Assembly: GCA_903632075.3 (NCBI GenBank)
Contig: CAHIKZ030004276.1
Location: forward strand, 647,001 to 711,000
Direction: 5' to 3'
Length of the DNA: 64,000 nt
Source: Acanthosepion pharaonis
Taxonomy: Eukaryota; Mollusca; Cephalopoda; Sepiida; Sepiidae
Position 1 is the stretch's first letter, and every line of letters begins with the position of its first letter. The notes beneath the pieces were generated by a model. That model did no database searches. It was not told the DNA's origin and worked only from the letters and a program-made list of their open reading frames with translations. A program made the translations under genes and the position numbers. Below are positions 24,701-32,275 of this stretch, in pieces.

Positions 24701-25291
24701 TTTTGTTTTTTTGTTTTTTTTTTTTTGTGTTTTTGTTTTTTTTTTTTTTTGTGTTTTTTTGTGTGTTTTTTGTTGTTTTTTGTTGTTTTTGTTGTTTTTT
24801 GTTGTTTTTGTTGTTTTTTGTTGTTTTTGTTTTTTTTGTTGTTTTTGTTTTTTTTTGTTTTTGTTTTTTTTTGTTTTTTGTTTTTGTTTTTTTTTTTTTG
24901 TTTTTTTTTTTTTTTTTTTTTTTTGTTGTTTTTTGTTGTTTTTTTGTTGTTTTTTTTTTGTTTTTTTTTTTTTGTTGTTTTTTTTTTTTTTGTTGTTTGG
25001 TTTTTGTTTTTTGTTGTTGTTTTTGTTTGTTTTTTTTTGTTTTGTTTTTTGTTTTTGTTTTTTAGAAAAGAGAGCCAACATTGATATATAGAGTAATAAA
25101 AAAACGTTTTTATTTTATTGTTATATCAACTTAATTTTGTTTAATTTCTTCAGGTGAATTTCAACCCAAATTTTGGTAGTTGTTCCTGGCTCCTATCTGC
25201 AGGTCAGGCAGGTTTGGTTAGGCTGCACAATCTTTCAGGGTTGTTTAGTGCCAACCAGCGACGCATATGGACATCTCAAATAAACAGATGA
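1112..25291 (+). CDS. GTF3C2: GTF3C2 (TFIIIC110 / TFIIIC subunit beta), C-terminal eight exons; 5' part outside the window
   Basis: Joined exons: 1112-1218, 9065-9145, 14618-14927, 16018-16114, 17122-17247, 17910-18044, 21621-21710 and 25154-25291. Every junction has GT and AG borders, and the phases agree, giving 360 residues without a stop. WD40-like blades show at about residues 41-70 (ending RLWDL), 94-130 (ending DVKFW), 149-180, 203-222 and 316-345. The final blade contains SAGQAGLVRLH, which I recall as closely like human GTF3C2 (SGGQSGLVRIH); the PWNGVVVAQD stretch also fits. In the family this nuclear protein is a tau-B subunit of TFIIIC, which binds the B box of tRNA genes and recruits TFIIIB and Pol III. 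Human GTF3C2 is about 900 residues, so roughly the last 40 percent is here. Introns run from 0.66 to 7.8 kb. The C-terminus stops soon after the last blade, shorter than I recall for human. The family call is firm; the splice model is by eye. Confidence 0.9.
1440..1855 (+). repeat. 5' LTR of the 1.4-4.2 kb gypsy-type element
   Basis: It starts TGTAGCAATAC and shares its sequence in order with 3795-4190 and, inverted, with 22892-23259. It contains a tandem duplication of about 50 bp (around 1503-1590, two AGTCAATTTAAT starts) that the 3' copy has only once. The right boundary is approximate. Confidence 0.65.
2000..2145 (+). pseudogene. gypsy reverse transcriptase fragment
   Basis: Read from 2000, the frame gives DLWSDYWQVALNKADKEK, CHIGSY and FGVLPFRLADVPGIF, the palm segment of Ty3/gypsy RT before the YxDD motif. 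In-frame stops fall at about 2084 and 2131. The rest of RT, RNase H and integrase are absent; the next frame is the envelope-like remnant. Confidence 0.75.
2144..2757 (+). pseudogene. envelope-like remnant with C-terminal membrane segment
   Basis: Two open stretches in different frames (2144-2452 and 2551-2757). The first begins with a hydrophobic segment. The second ends with a strongly hydrophobic stretch of about 20 residues (around 2650-2710), a short basic tail and a stop at about 2755. That layout, between pol and the 3' LTR, fits the membrane end of an envelope-type gene. It is broken by frame changes and a stop near 2500. Family identity is not established; no receptor-binding part is recognisable. 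Confidence 0.45.
2760..3794 (+). repeat. element 3' non-coding region with imperfect ~70-bp tandem units
   Basis: Between the envelope-like stop and the 3' LTR. Around 3315-3500 three decayed units share a TGGTTAAAG/GGTGATTAGA start, a TTTGGRAGATC centre and the word ACTTCCTGT. T-runs lie at about 3127 and 3620. No coding frame is supported. Confidence 0.5.
3783..3797 (+). promoter_or_regulatory. polypurine tract before the 3' LTR
   Basis: GGAGTGGGAGGAGTGG abuts the second LTR (TGGAGCAATAC). It is placed where the plus-strand primer of an LTR element is expected. Confidence 0.6.
3795..4190 (+). repeat. 3' LTR of the gypsy-type element
   Basis: Matches 1440-1855 through CAATTTCTCACACATC, the AGTCCTTT/AAACTGA core and the GAATGGGTGGTCTCC block. 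After about 4175 the two copies differ, so the right edge is approximate. Confidence 0.65.
4191..4894. other. no gene seen; CA microsatellites
   Basis: Non-coding AT-rich sequence with short CA arrays at about 4669-4690 and 4826-4849. No element recognised. Confidence 0.5.
4895..5100 (+). repeat. dispersed repeat R1, 5' part
   Basis: Shares GATGAAAAAAGGC, AAAACAAA(A)TTTTG and the TCAAAAT..TTATTATTAA block with 10255-10450. It is AT-rich, non-coding and of unknown class. Confidence 0.6.
5222..6925 (-). mobile_element. Penelope-like retroelement copy A (RT plus GIY-YIG), 5'-truncated
   Basis: On the minus strand the order is RT core with RYVDDSFMLWPHQEEI (YVDD at 6393-6404), a C-terminal RT segment (6102-6308, NNKLAFLE), a linker (5950-6000) and a GIY-YIG endonuclease-like region (5759-5860: CVYAMPYSCGKKYKGET). 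The 3' tail reaches about 5222. RT with GIY-YIG in one product is the hallmark of Penelope-like elements. Stops and frame shifts break the reading frame. The 5' end is cut at about 6925, where copy B starts in the same direction. Confidence 0.82.
6926..8135 (-). mobile_element. Penelope-like retroelement copy B, N-terminal and RT part, head-to-tail with copy A
   Basis: Minus-strand pieces run from the N-terminal region (7600-8130) through ILPADKGSVTIVIDKE (about 7580-7635) and MVSLDMVSLFVKVP (about 7180-7215) to RYIDDTFIL (YIDD at 6936-6947), where copy A begins. The GIY-YIG half is not repeated. Several stops and shifts occur. Partial tandem arrays of this sort are known for Penelope-like elements. 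Confidence 0.78.
8205..8600 (+). repeat. dispersed repeat R1, 3' part
   Basis: Shares AAGCTTTTAATTACTTTTATAA, TAAGGACATTAT.GTCTGAAGAA and following blocks with 10600-10900. Non-coding, AT-rich, unknown class. It directly follows Penelope copy B. Confidence 0.6.
8601..9064. other. end of intron 1 in window, no gene
   Basis: AT-rich intron sequence ending in a run of about 26 T just before the exon b acceptor. Confidence 0.5.
9065..9145 (+). CDS. GTF3C2: GTF3C2 exon b
   Basis: The acceptor follows a run of about 26 T and ATTGTAG; the donor is GTAAGT. It encodes residues 36-62 and includes CCLCVDWQ and YIVAGYADG, the inner strands of a WD40 blade. That blade is completed across the intron by RLWDL in the next exon, so the intron splits a blade. 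Confidence 0.9.
9146..10254. other. start of intron 2, TA/TG microsatellite
   Basis: AT-rich, with a TA array at 9712-9742 followed by TG at 9742-9752. The open frame across 9280-9762 is low-complexity and not a gene. Confidence 0.5.
10255..10920 (+). repeat. dispersed repeat R1, longest copy
   Basis: It joins the 5' part (as at 4895-5100) and the 3' part (as at 8205-8600) in one stretch, showing that these belong to one element of at least 650 bp. It holds a T-run (10511-10536) and an A-run (about 10579-10591). No coding frame or terminal inverted repeat was seen. Its right edge meets the 16-bp satellite array. Confidence 0.6.
10937..12418 (+). repeat. minisatellite array, 16-bp unit ACATAACATAATCTTT
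   Basis: About 1.48 kb of tandem 16-17-bp units, some 90 in number. Two main forms differ at one base (ACATAACATAATCTTT and ACATGACATAATCTTT), plus length variants with TTTT and short deletions. The variants come in runs. It lies wholly inside intron 2 of GTF3C2 and starts where repeat R1 ends. Confidence 0.95.
12419..14290. other. intron 2 sequence without recognised gene
   Basis: AT-rich. It contains a 25-T run at about 13291-13316 followed by TTA repeats, a TA array at 13504-13524 and A-runs. Open frames here read through homopolymers and are not supported. Confidence 0.5.
14299..14570. mobile_element. hAT-type MITE with 8-bp target-site duplication
   Basis: The left end is CAATGATTCCCAAT and the right end, read inverted, is CAGTGGTACCCAAC; this is the CAGTGGTTCCCAAC-like end typical of hAT elements. 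Flanking 8-mers are GTCTAAAT (14291-14298) and ATCTAAAT (14571-14578), differing at one base, as expected for hAT 8-bp duplications. At 272 bp it has no coding capacity. Confidence 0.82.
14618..14927 (+). CDS. GTF3C2: GTF3C2 exon c, two WD40-like blades
   Basis: This is the longest exon (310 bp), with acceptor TTGACAG and donor GTACGT. It covers residues 63-165: the end of blade one (RLWDL), a full second blade (SEVRAVCW to DRDVKFW) and the start of a third (RWVQPWNGVVVAQD). A hAT-type MITE ends at 14570, only 47 bp before the exon, so the branch point and polypyrimidine region lie in a very short stretch or inside the MITE. Confidence 0.93.
14928..16017. other. intron 3, several T-runs
   Basis: No element recognised. 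T-runs of about 19-28 occur at 15172, 15254 and 15722. Confidence 0.5.
16018..16114 (+). CDS. GTF3C2: GTF3C2 exon d
   Basis: The acceptor is a T-rich tract ending ATTTCAG and the donor is GTGAGT. It encodes residues 166-198. The split codon at the junction becomes Cys. It continues the third blade with a Cys- and Tyr-rich segment (DHCCAYYQDAGYC) and ends RSVMWHNACIW. Confidence 0.9.
16565..16880 (+). repeat. possible tRNA-like SINE with Penelope-like 3' tail
   Basis: A B-box-like GAGTTCAATTCCTGG lies at 16627-16641. The tail TAAATAAAGGGTTTAGTTCAACATTTC and the later CAGCCAAAACCTTGTGACAAAGAAGAGGACAA resemble the tail at 42750-42840. Box A is unclear. It sits in intron 4. Confidence 0.45.
17122..17247 (+). 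CDS. GTF3C2: GTF3C2 exon e
   Basis: Acceptor TTTACAG, donor GTAAGT, 42 whole codons in phase 0 (residues 199-240). It holds a blade-like pattern SSWLNVAVTCDSTGTLMLF followed by a basic stretch (GNKSKKLMYRRH). In human GTF3C2 the matching segment (DWLGTIAAGDISGELIA, from memory) occupies the same place. Confidence 0.9.
17910..18044 (+). CDS. GTF3C2: GTF3C2 exon f
   Basis: Acceptor TTTTCTTAG, donor GTAAGT, 45 codons in phase 0 (residues 241-285). The sequence is polar and Pro/Lys-containing with no clear WD signature. It is probably the variable insertion before the last blade, a region where the family carries a long loop. Confidence 0.87.
18045..18394. other. start of intron 6, TA array
   Basis: A TA array at 18234-18284 and otherwise plain AT-rich sequence. 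Confidence 0.5.
18395..19005. repeat. large imperfect palindrome (foldback element)
   Basis: The left arm (about 18395-18600) matches the right arm (about 18800-19005) read inverted. Shared words include ACAAAATAGAGAAATC, AAAATGGTGTGCAGATACAAAGT, GTTGACAATAAGATATTGA and AACCAAACAAAACC. The loop holds a G-run and a TA/CA array (18717-18759). A TA array lies 110 bp to the left, and a TG array begins at about 19008, right outside the right arm. It is probably a MITE-like foldback with no protein. Confidence 0.78.
19016..19502 (+). mobile_element. tRNA-derived SINE, family S1
   Basis: The head TGGCTGAGCAGTTAGAAAG fits a tRNA A box. GTGTTCCAATCTC about 40 bp on is a decayed B box; the copy at 52427-52818 has GAGTTCAAATCTC. 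The body of about 400 bp is shared with 29595-29998 and 52427-52818. It lies between a TG array and a CA array. Confidence 0.78.
19530..20071 (-). mobile_element. internally deleted Tc1-like DNA transposon
   Basis: 25-bp terminal inverted repeats (CACTTGTGCAAATTTATTG... at 19530 and its inverse ending at 20071) differ at one base. Inside, the minus strand encodes a Tc1 transposase scrap (about 19625-19720: PGNFSNLNPIQNLRSICKERL), matching the PDLNPIENLW region, with a TAG where Trp is expected. At 542 bp, most of the transposase is missing. A CA array abuts the left end and a TG array the right end. Confidence 0.85.
20090..20569. other. intron 6, no gene; inverted match to 18690-18720
   Basis: TATATCTGAAACTTTTATTTGAGT at about 20102-20125 is the inverse of CTCAAATAAAAGTTTCAGA at about 18699-18717, so a further inverted pair encloses the S1 SINE and the Tc1 copy. 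Confidence 0.5.
20570..20950 (-). repeat. dispersed repeat R1, inverted copy
   Basis: Read inverted, it shares GGACACTATTGTC, TTTTTTTGATGTATAATGAATTTTTACAA and later blocks with 10655-10760. It is a decayed, partial copy. Confidence 0.5.
21000..21345. mobile_element. Penelope-like fragment with internal inversion
   Basis: 21000-21262 matches the minus-strand copy A segment around 6000-6200 (TATCCCAGTTTGT, GACCATTTCTTGTTCATATGTCTC, CCCTTTCTTTACACTGTATGG). From about 21263 the sequence is the + strand 3' tail (ACTAAATAAAGTGTTCAGTTC) as at 42750. The two pieces are back to back. Confidence 0.7.
21621..21710 (+). CDS. GTF3C2: GTF3C2 exon g
   Basis: The acceptor follows a run of about 25 T and GTTTTTGTAG; the donor is GTGAGT. 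It has 30 codons in phase 0 (residues 286-315), a basic segment containing RERVGSYPLPALYK that leads into the terminal blade. A CA microsatellite begins 25 bp after the donor. Confidence 0.87.
21735..21780 (+). repeat. CA microsatellite
   Basis: A (CA)n array with CACGCA interruptions, 25 bp after the exon g donor and directly touching the MITE at 21781. Confidence 0.9.
21781..22012. mobile_element. MITE-like element with ~72-bp terminal inverted repeats
   Basis: The left arm TCCAAATGTAAAAATG..., through GTTCATAACATT to GCTCAATA, is matched inverted by 21940-22012. A one-arm relative lies at 43530-43625 (same order, plus GTAGAGCAATAA). No coding frame. It is in intron 7, next to a CA array. 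Confidence 0.75.
22050..22890 (+). pseudogene. reverse-transcriptase-like retroelement fragment (different family from the Penelope-like copies)
   Basis: Open pieces at 22177-22413, 22545-22754 and 22737-22855 carry KEAYVLLKDHK, NPTKSEIGRISK, VIDWFKNIEDKRK and FIQFNIVDFHPFIS. The last is the RT motif A region, where the expected FDIVDFYPSIS has lost its Asp (N here). I know this pattern from uncharacterised metazoan RT elements but cannot name the clade. It is frame-shifted and cut at 22890, next to an inverted LTR copy. Confidence 0.65.
22892..23259 (-). repeat. solo or truncated LTR of the 1.4-4.2 kb gypsy family
   Basis: Read inverted, it begins TGTAACAATATGATTTCTC at 23259 and follows the LTR through AGTCCTTTGAAAAACTGAC and GAATGGGTGGTCTCC. 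It stops near a 15-T tract at about 22873, short of the full LTR end. Confidence 0.75.
23260..24390. other. intron 7 sequence, no gene
   Basis: AT-rich; T-run at 23758-23777 and GT array at 24029-24051. Nothing else recognised. Confidence 0.5.
24391..25063 (+). repeat. 673-bp T/G low-complexity tract
   Basis: Almost only T with scattered G, GTT and GTTTT steps, with a few C at 24576-24622. It ends 90 bp before the exon 8 acceptor in intron 7. All long open frames here are artefacts of composition. Confidence 0.97.
25154..25291 (+). CDS. GTF3C2: GTF3C2 last coding exon with stop
   Basis: Acceptor TTTCTTCAG; 45 codons in phase 0 (residues 316-360) and TGA at 25289-25291. The start, VNFNPNFGSCSWLLSAGQ, matches the FSPNLDSYGWLVSGGQ pattern I recall from human GTF3C2 and is the most diagnostic part of the gene. 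The tail after the blade is only about 20 residues (ending TSQINR), with no long Pro/Ser tail. Confidence 0.93.
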   Translation: MNFNPNFGSCSWLLSAGQAGLVRLHNLSGLFSANQRRIWTSQINR

Positions 25292-26990
25292 AAACTCAAC
25301 CTGATGTAGACCATCTTACTACAGGAGACTTAAGGAGAGAAGAAAAAAAAAGAAAGAAAAATGAAAAAAAAAGACTGCAGCTATTTGAATTGTTGCAAAT
25401 TGGCCTAGCCAATTTAACTCTGCCAAAAACCTGGATCCTGTTCTTTATAAAACCTCCTCTTCTTGTCGGTTCCATTTGAACAAATAGGCAAACCACCACC
25501 AGCAACAACAACAATCGAGCAAAAGCAAGACATTGTTAACTTTGAATCATTTATTCCAGACTCTTTCAAGACTAGCCTGTTGTCTGCATTTCCCATCATC
25601 CTTTGGTTGTTATTTTTCCAATGGGGAAACGGACCAAGAATGAGAAGACGAACAAAAACATGTTTTAAAAAAAAAAAAAAAAAAGTAAGAAATTAAATGA
25701 AAGCAAAAAGAAAACAAATATTCAGCAGGACATTACTTTGAAGTGATATACTCATCGCTTGTCACATTTTTCATACAAAAACAAGTTAATCACAATATTT
25801 TGAGGAGTCAGTTTCTCTCTTCTTACGGTCATGCTATGTAATTTTTATCAATGGATGATCAAAAATGAAGAAGAAATTACTATTATGTTGTGACTACAAT
25901 CAAATCTTATATTTTACTTTATTTTTCAATGAACCTGGAAGAAATTAGCCCTAGAGTTTGTGGTGTTTGTTGAAGGGGGGTATTTTGATAGGGAGGGGAT
26001 GGCTATACAAATGACAAAATAGAAAGGTCAAAGGAAATTAAAATGTTGATAAATTCTCATTAAAAAGTCATAGATTTTCTAAACTGACAGTGATCTTACA
26101 AAATTTTAATGATACGAGACTCCTGCTTTCTTGAAACAAAGGATCCTTTTAATGTTGCCAAAAAGTTAATAGTGAATAAGAAAAGAAAATAGCAATGAAT
26201 GTGGAAGAAAAAAAGAGTGAAAATACTTTAAAACCATTTTAATTTAATCTGCTCCAGTCACTCCTGAAAAACTGCATCCCAAATTTATTATATAATTACA
26301 AAAACAAAATGGCTGACCTAACAAGTAATGTCAAAAAATGAAACCATGGGACCACATGTAAGATTTCTGCTTCACAGAATTTAGTGTACACAGATATCAA
26401 CACTTTATGCAAGTAGATGTGCACACACAGACACACACACACTTATGCCTTTTAAATTTTCATTACAGAATAATGAAATTACCTTTGATGGAAATTAAAT
26501 CTATCACCTCCAAGATTCCAAACCATTTTTTATTAACAAAAGTTTGATTAACGATAGACAATGAATTTCTTTTAAAAATTCTTATAAACGTTTATGCTGT
26601 GCGCATATCTAATGTCGTGATTTTTAAAAAAGATTTTATTCCATATATGAATTTATTTTGAGAGCATTTTAAATTCTGATAATGTAAAAATGACAATGAA
26701 ATGGCCCCAAAAAATCAACAGACAATAATTTGTATTTATTATTGAAAAGAAATGGAATTAAATATTCAAGACCATTGAAAATGACATTTTTAAATAATTT
26801 TGATTAAGGGATAAGAATTCTGGCATGAGAGCAGATACATTTGCCTAACCTAATTATTGAAAAATGAAAGCATCTTGAAAGCCTTCACTTATAGAACCAA
26901 CCTGTTGAATCACTATCAGCACAAATAAATAAAATAGTTTCATCTTTGATTTCCTCTAAACACATTCAGGATGATGCACAGCAAAATAAA
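25292..26990 (+). other. probable GTF3C2 3' UTR, end not determined
   Basis: AT-rich non-coding sequence follows the stop. Poly(A) signal candidates are ATTAAA at 25692-25697 (just after a 19-A run) and AATAAA at 26924-26929, 26928-26933 and 26985-26990. I cannot choose among them without transcript data. Confidence 0.4.
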
Positions 26991-27229
26991 TAGCTGTTTT
27001 TTTTGTTTTTGTTTTTTTTGTTTTTGTTTTTTTTTTTTATTTAAATTTATGGAAAAAAAACCTAAGAATATTATTGGAAGTCTTTTAATAAAAATTTAAT
27101 TAGAAAATTATTGAATAAGTATTAAAAAAAAATGTATTATAAAAAAAAAAAAAATTCTTCAATTCTCACCACAAACCCCTAAACCCTTCCAATTTGTGGA
27201 TGGACAGGGCAGAGTTCATTCTGCAAGTG

Positions 27230-27260
<31 letters not shown>

Positions 27261-28155
27261 AGTGTATGAAAGTGATACTTTCTTTTGGAAAGTAGACTTG
27301 TTAACAAGCATTGTGACATTTTATCTGAAATTACAAGATCAGGTATTGTTCTTCAGACTAGTATTCTCATTTTCTTGTTTATATCATAATAGCCAGTGTA
27401 CTCCCCAGCCTTCCACAAAAGTGTGTCACATCTGGTAACTTTGATGGAGTTTTGAACTCTTAATTTTACTCAGGGGATAATGATGTAGTCATGTCGAGCA
27501 TCCTTCCTTGGGATTGAACTTACAACTTTTCTTTTTGTTTTTATGAAGTTGCATTGATCCAGAAGGTGATCAATTTCCTTATTGTCCTATAGGAATCATA
27601 TACCAGCAATCCAAATGTTGCTAAATACAGCACTCTCTTGAGGAAGGCTGAAGAACACACTGGATAAAACCTTGTGGTAAGACTGCTAGTCTGATTAAAG
27701 TATGGAATGATAACCTTTTCTACACTCTGAGCTGCATACATACAGGTTTACATTCAAATTGACTCCTCCCCACCCCCCAAAAATTAATTAAAGATTTATT
27801 TGGAGACACCTGTATCTAAATCTATATAGACAGTTTTAGTTTTATTCTACTATTTCAAAGTCTAAATTTTTTTTTTTTTTTTTTTTTTCCTGTCCATCAT
27901 GTACATAAAATAGTAAAACACTGTTTATCCTTCTCGTTTGTCCGGAAGTAAATTCTAATTGCAGACTTTTTCTCTCTCAACGATAAACTCTTTCCAGTTA
28001 GTCTGTAAACATTCCGGATTTTTTTTTTTTTCTTTTTCTTTTATTCATGGACACACACTCACTTCAGCAAAACAGGTGGGCACTTCTTTAGCGCACCTTT
28101 AGTGAACACCTTTTCTCTGTCAGTCTACAGAGCTTTATTTTCCTCAGAAACAGGT

Positions 28156-28186
<31 letters not shown>

Positions 28187-29594
28187 CGTTTGTATATTAC
28201 AGCCTTTATTGGTTGTCTGATAGAATTGTCAGTAGGCAATAACACATTTGGGGAAAGATAAACTGTCCATTATATCATCATTGGCTTTGTTGTTTTGTTT
28301 TTGTTTCCTAATCATTACTACTACAATTGCTGCTCCAACTGCTACTACTAATGACAATAATAATGTTTGAGTTGAGTCTGTCTAATTATGGATACTCTCA
28401 CTTTTTAATTTTTTTTTTTTTTTTAAATTGGTATCAAGTTTTTGGGGATCTGCAAAGTTTCTTGATTATATTTTCTGCTTTTCCTTTGTTACCTATTACT
28501 AGTTAAATCTCTGAAATAATGACCAATATTAATTAATATTGCTTTCTTTCTTCTCTTACTAAAGCCATAATCAGAAATATCCAGTGTATCCTGGAATTCC
28601 AGAATTGTCACTAGAGGTTACCCTGCTTAAATTAAAGTAAAATGATTAAAAAAAAAAAAGTCTCAATGTATACATGTCTTGGTCATTGATAAATAACCAT
28701 CCTTGATTTTATACTATGACTATTAAATTTGTTTCTCTTCATCTACATTGTAATGCAGGCTAGTGTACATTATGAAAGCAAGCAATGCTTTTTCTGTTTG
28801 TCACTTGTAAAATAAGGGCAAATATTTTTACAATTGATTGTTATGTCTCTGACCAAAGTGCTACAATTAATTAGTAACCTTTATTATTCTGTATGTGACT
28901 CCATTTGCTGTACCAAAAATTTTATCCTGCCATTGAAGGTGACTCTGATTCCTGAACAATAGTGTATTTTAATTCCATAGTTGTGTTGTGAACAGAAAAC
29001 AACTTTGAGTGAAATTAACAATAGGGTTATTGAAACTGAGAGGACTTGAAAAGTAGAAAATCATATTAATAATACAGCATGCTAAAGGAATTCAGTTTCT
29101 TCTAAAAGAGAATGGACATTGTCATGGAGGACCTGGAATGATATCCTCAGTCTCTTACAGGTCACAAGGATTTTAATATTTGAATTTAGTAAAATAAGTG
29201 TTTTTTTTTTTTTTTTTTTTTTTTTTTTTGGTCTTCTCACAATCTAAAAGTTTGTGTCACTCTGTCTGTATCCAGGTAAGATGAGATTGCTTAGGAAATG
29301 ACACTGTCTAGTGTGTAAAATATGTATTCATTAACATCCACTCCTGTTTAACATCTATACTGCCATTGACTGCTAATTTATGGGTCATAACCCATTTGTG
29401 GAAAATAATTTCTTAATTTTTGCTTCTTTGCTTAGTTTAAATTTAACGTAGATCATATTTGATTGGTTGGTCTGAGTAAAGCCCAATAGGCCTTATAACC
29501 CCCTCCCCCCTTTCATAAAAGAGGTTGTATTTTGCTTTTAAATCTAAATAAATTGTTCACTTGCCAGTAATTTGCAATCTCCTGGAGTGTGTGT
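26991..29594. other. 3' flank, no gene seen; many T-runs
   Basis: T-runs of 16-28 at about 27231, 27867, 28021, 28160, 28418 and 29203. No exon, SINE or element ends supported. Confidence 0.5.
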
Positions 29595-29998
29595 ATATAT
29601 AAACATAACAGCTGGCCACTCGTATTTGAGGATACCCATTTACTAGGGTGGCTAGCCAATCCGTAATTCAGACGCTCACTCAGGTACATTTGTGTTTGTT
29701 CAATACCCACAGAGCCCACCTGTGGTTTATGCTGCAACTATGCTGAGTGGACCATAGTTACAGTTTCTGGGATAGAGCATGTTATCTAGTGTGGTGAACA
29801 AGCCCAGCACACTCAAACCCTCAGTCACGATGACTTGTGACTTTGTGCTAGCACAGCTATCGACAGTCCCTCAAATGTTCCGTCTACCCAATTTCCCTCA
29901 ATAGGGTTGGGTCAACCCATGGTATGGTTTTCAGGCACTTTCCAAAGGTGCTGCATGCTGGGATCACCTCCTCTCCAGACCTATAACCTCAGGAAGTG
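29595..29998 (-). mobile_element. SINE family S1, head-truncated copy
   Basis: Read inverted it follows 19100-19500: GAAAACCATACCATGGGTTGAC, AAGTCACAAGTCATC and GGTATCCTCAAATACGAGTGG. The tRNA-like head is lost. A TA array (30008-30081) lies at the head side. Confidence 0.8.
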
Positions 29999-30007
29999 TT
30001 GAGATAG

Positions 30008-30032
30008 AGATATATATATATATATATATAAC

Positions 30033-30081
<49 letters not shown>
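30008..30081. repeat. TA microsatellite
   Basis: (TA)n broken once by ACCTCA, ending in a short CA run. Confidence 0.95.
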
Positions 30082-30089
<8 letters not shown>

Positions 30090-32130
30090 TCTATATTTTG
30101 TGAATTTCGATCTCTTTCTTCTCCATAGCTGTCAGTTTAATGTGTACATACAATAAGGGGTGTAAGAGATCAGAATTTGCTAAGGATTTTGAATTCTATT
30201 GAAAGTTCTTTATCACATAAAGCACTTTAACTATTATGCTAGATGTACACTTTGTGCAAATCTTAAATTATATAAATAATTTTAAATCACTCTGGAATTG
30301 TTGATAATTTATTACAAATTATTACTACTAAAACGAGTTTGATACTCACTTGGTGCTCCACACTTGTGGCCTTAGGCCAAACTAAGCCAATCTCAGTATA
30401 CAGCTGTATTAAAAATGTCCACAGATTTTGATTACATTATTAAAAAATAAAAAATAAAACCTTGCTATTGTTGCAACTTTTAGTTTGAACACATAATGTA
30501 CAGGCTTATCAAATCAAAAATTTTACTTACTTGTCTGATATCATAGGTAGGATTCATTAAATGTCGGTGCTTCCATGATTCTGTTCACTTTAATAATCAC
30601 ATAAAGTTGCATAGTAGTTACTAAAAGCCTCAATGTAGATGTCAAAATTTCCATTGTACATTTAGAATGCAACTAAATATTGAAAGTTCATTTAGTTTTT
30701 ATTTTAATACTAATAATGTTTGAGAAATTGTGCACAAAATATCAGCTTCACAGGTTTGCCTGGATGATACATTTTAACCATTCCCCATTACAGAACAATT
30801 TTAAATTTAAAACTGAAAAAGCTCTGACAGGAAAATCAATGGCAGGGTTGAAGACTAAAGGTTACAGTTGTGTATGAAAAATGACATTCTGATAATATCC
30901 TTTACTTACAGTTTGTTGCAGCACTCACTTGATGTTATGCATTGAAAATCAGGAGAAAGGGATTGTTAGTGGTCAGGAATTGATGCATGCGTTACTGGCA
31001 GAATGGAATAGCTACATATTTTAGAAAAATCCATGACAAAGTGGAATTTTATTTTTTTATTTTTTTTTTTCCTGTATAGAGCATTTTGTCATTTAGGACT
31101 TCATTGGACTAAATTGATTTTTACATTGATGTGATTACACATGTGCATGAAGGAGAGAGGACACTGAAATTTTTTTAATTTAATTTTTTCCAAATATATA
31201 ACTGGTATATAATGCGTTTGGCAGAGGAGAGGTATATTCAATATTTGATAATTTTGCAGCAATATGTGCTAAAGATTTTAGGCAGTTTTCATCAACATTT
31301 CTTTTCATGGTTAGCTCTAAGGAATTGTAAATGTAGGATTACCTTACACTTAAGTAAAATAACAATAATAATATCTATTAAGAATTTATTATAGGAAATA
31401 TCAACTTTTATGGAAACATTGACAATTATGTATTTAGTTACATAACAAATAAATAAAAATATAAATTTTGATGCTATATTCAATTTGTTGTTAGGTATTT
31501 TTCATTTTCTCCTTTGTTATTGGCAGCATTTTAGAATACTTTGGCTGCAATGCTAAGTTTCCTAAGTTTTGACAAACTGGAGCTATTTCATTTATGCTTT
31601 GTTACCTCTCTTTTCCATTGTTGCTTTTAGATCACTTTCTTCCATTCATTTTGATAGGCGATAGCAAAATTCTGAAATTTAGAATGATCTTATTCCATTT
31701 CAAAAATAAATCCTTTAAAAAGGAATATTTTAAATTATTATATGACCAAAAATAAAATGCTTTTGACAAAAAACCTTAATGATTTTACCATCACCTCATT
31801 TCATTGCATGATTATGAACTATAAACCTAAATTGATCTTGAAATACTGTGTAATCATCTCTAATTTTTGTAAAGTACTTGGATATGATATAATGAATAAT
31901 TTGCAGTGAAAAAAGCAATTTTTGATATTTTTTTTTTTTTTTTTAATACACCCCTCCTCTGCCAAATATATCATATAGTCTAGCTGATTTTTCTTTAGTT
32001 TCTTTTTCTTTTTGTCTTTATAACTTCTGTTAATAAATAGCCCACATTGTGATAATAGATCTGCCAAAATCTTTTTCATGGATTTCCCTAAAATGGTTCT
32101 TAACATTGTTTTCTCACACAGTTACATATA
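30082..32130. other. no gene seen
   Basis: AT-rich intergenic or flanking DNA; a T-run at 31929. No element recognised. Confidence 0.5.
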
Positions 32131-32275
32131 GTGATTTTCTAAGCATAGCTTAGATGTGGCACAAGGCTGAAAATATAGGGCACCCAGTGAGGATCGAACT
32201 CACTGCTCAGTCATAATTGTTCTAGTGAGACAAGCTTGTTAACCATTACACCGCCTTGGGGCGCCCCACAGTTAC
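32131..32275 (-). mobile_element. tRNA-like SINE, family S3
   Basis: On the minus strand: GGGGCGCCCC, A box GGTGTAATGGTTAAC, and a perfect T-arm GTGAG-TTCGATC-CTCAC (B box GTTCGATCC), then GGGTGCCC, which pairs with the 5' GGGCGCC. A long variable region suggests a class II tRNA source. The tail CATCTAAGCTATGCTTAGAAAAT recurs at 43730-43757. Confidence 0.78.

Noticed and set aside
24338..25091. Four long open frames (up to 247 codons) on both strands
   Set aside because: They are read through a T/G homopolymer-like tract, giving only Phe/Leu/Cys/Val or Lys/Gln/Asn/Thr. No protein signal.
27880..28200. Possible structured RNA or LTR (repeated TCCGGA words, CpG)
   Set aside because: No consistent stem or repeat partner could be built by eye.
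32155..32275. Functional tRNA gene
   Set aside because: The T-arm and ends pair, but the anticodon arm gives no sensible anticodon and a SINE tail follows.
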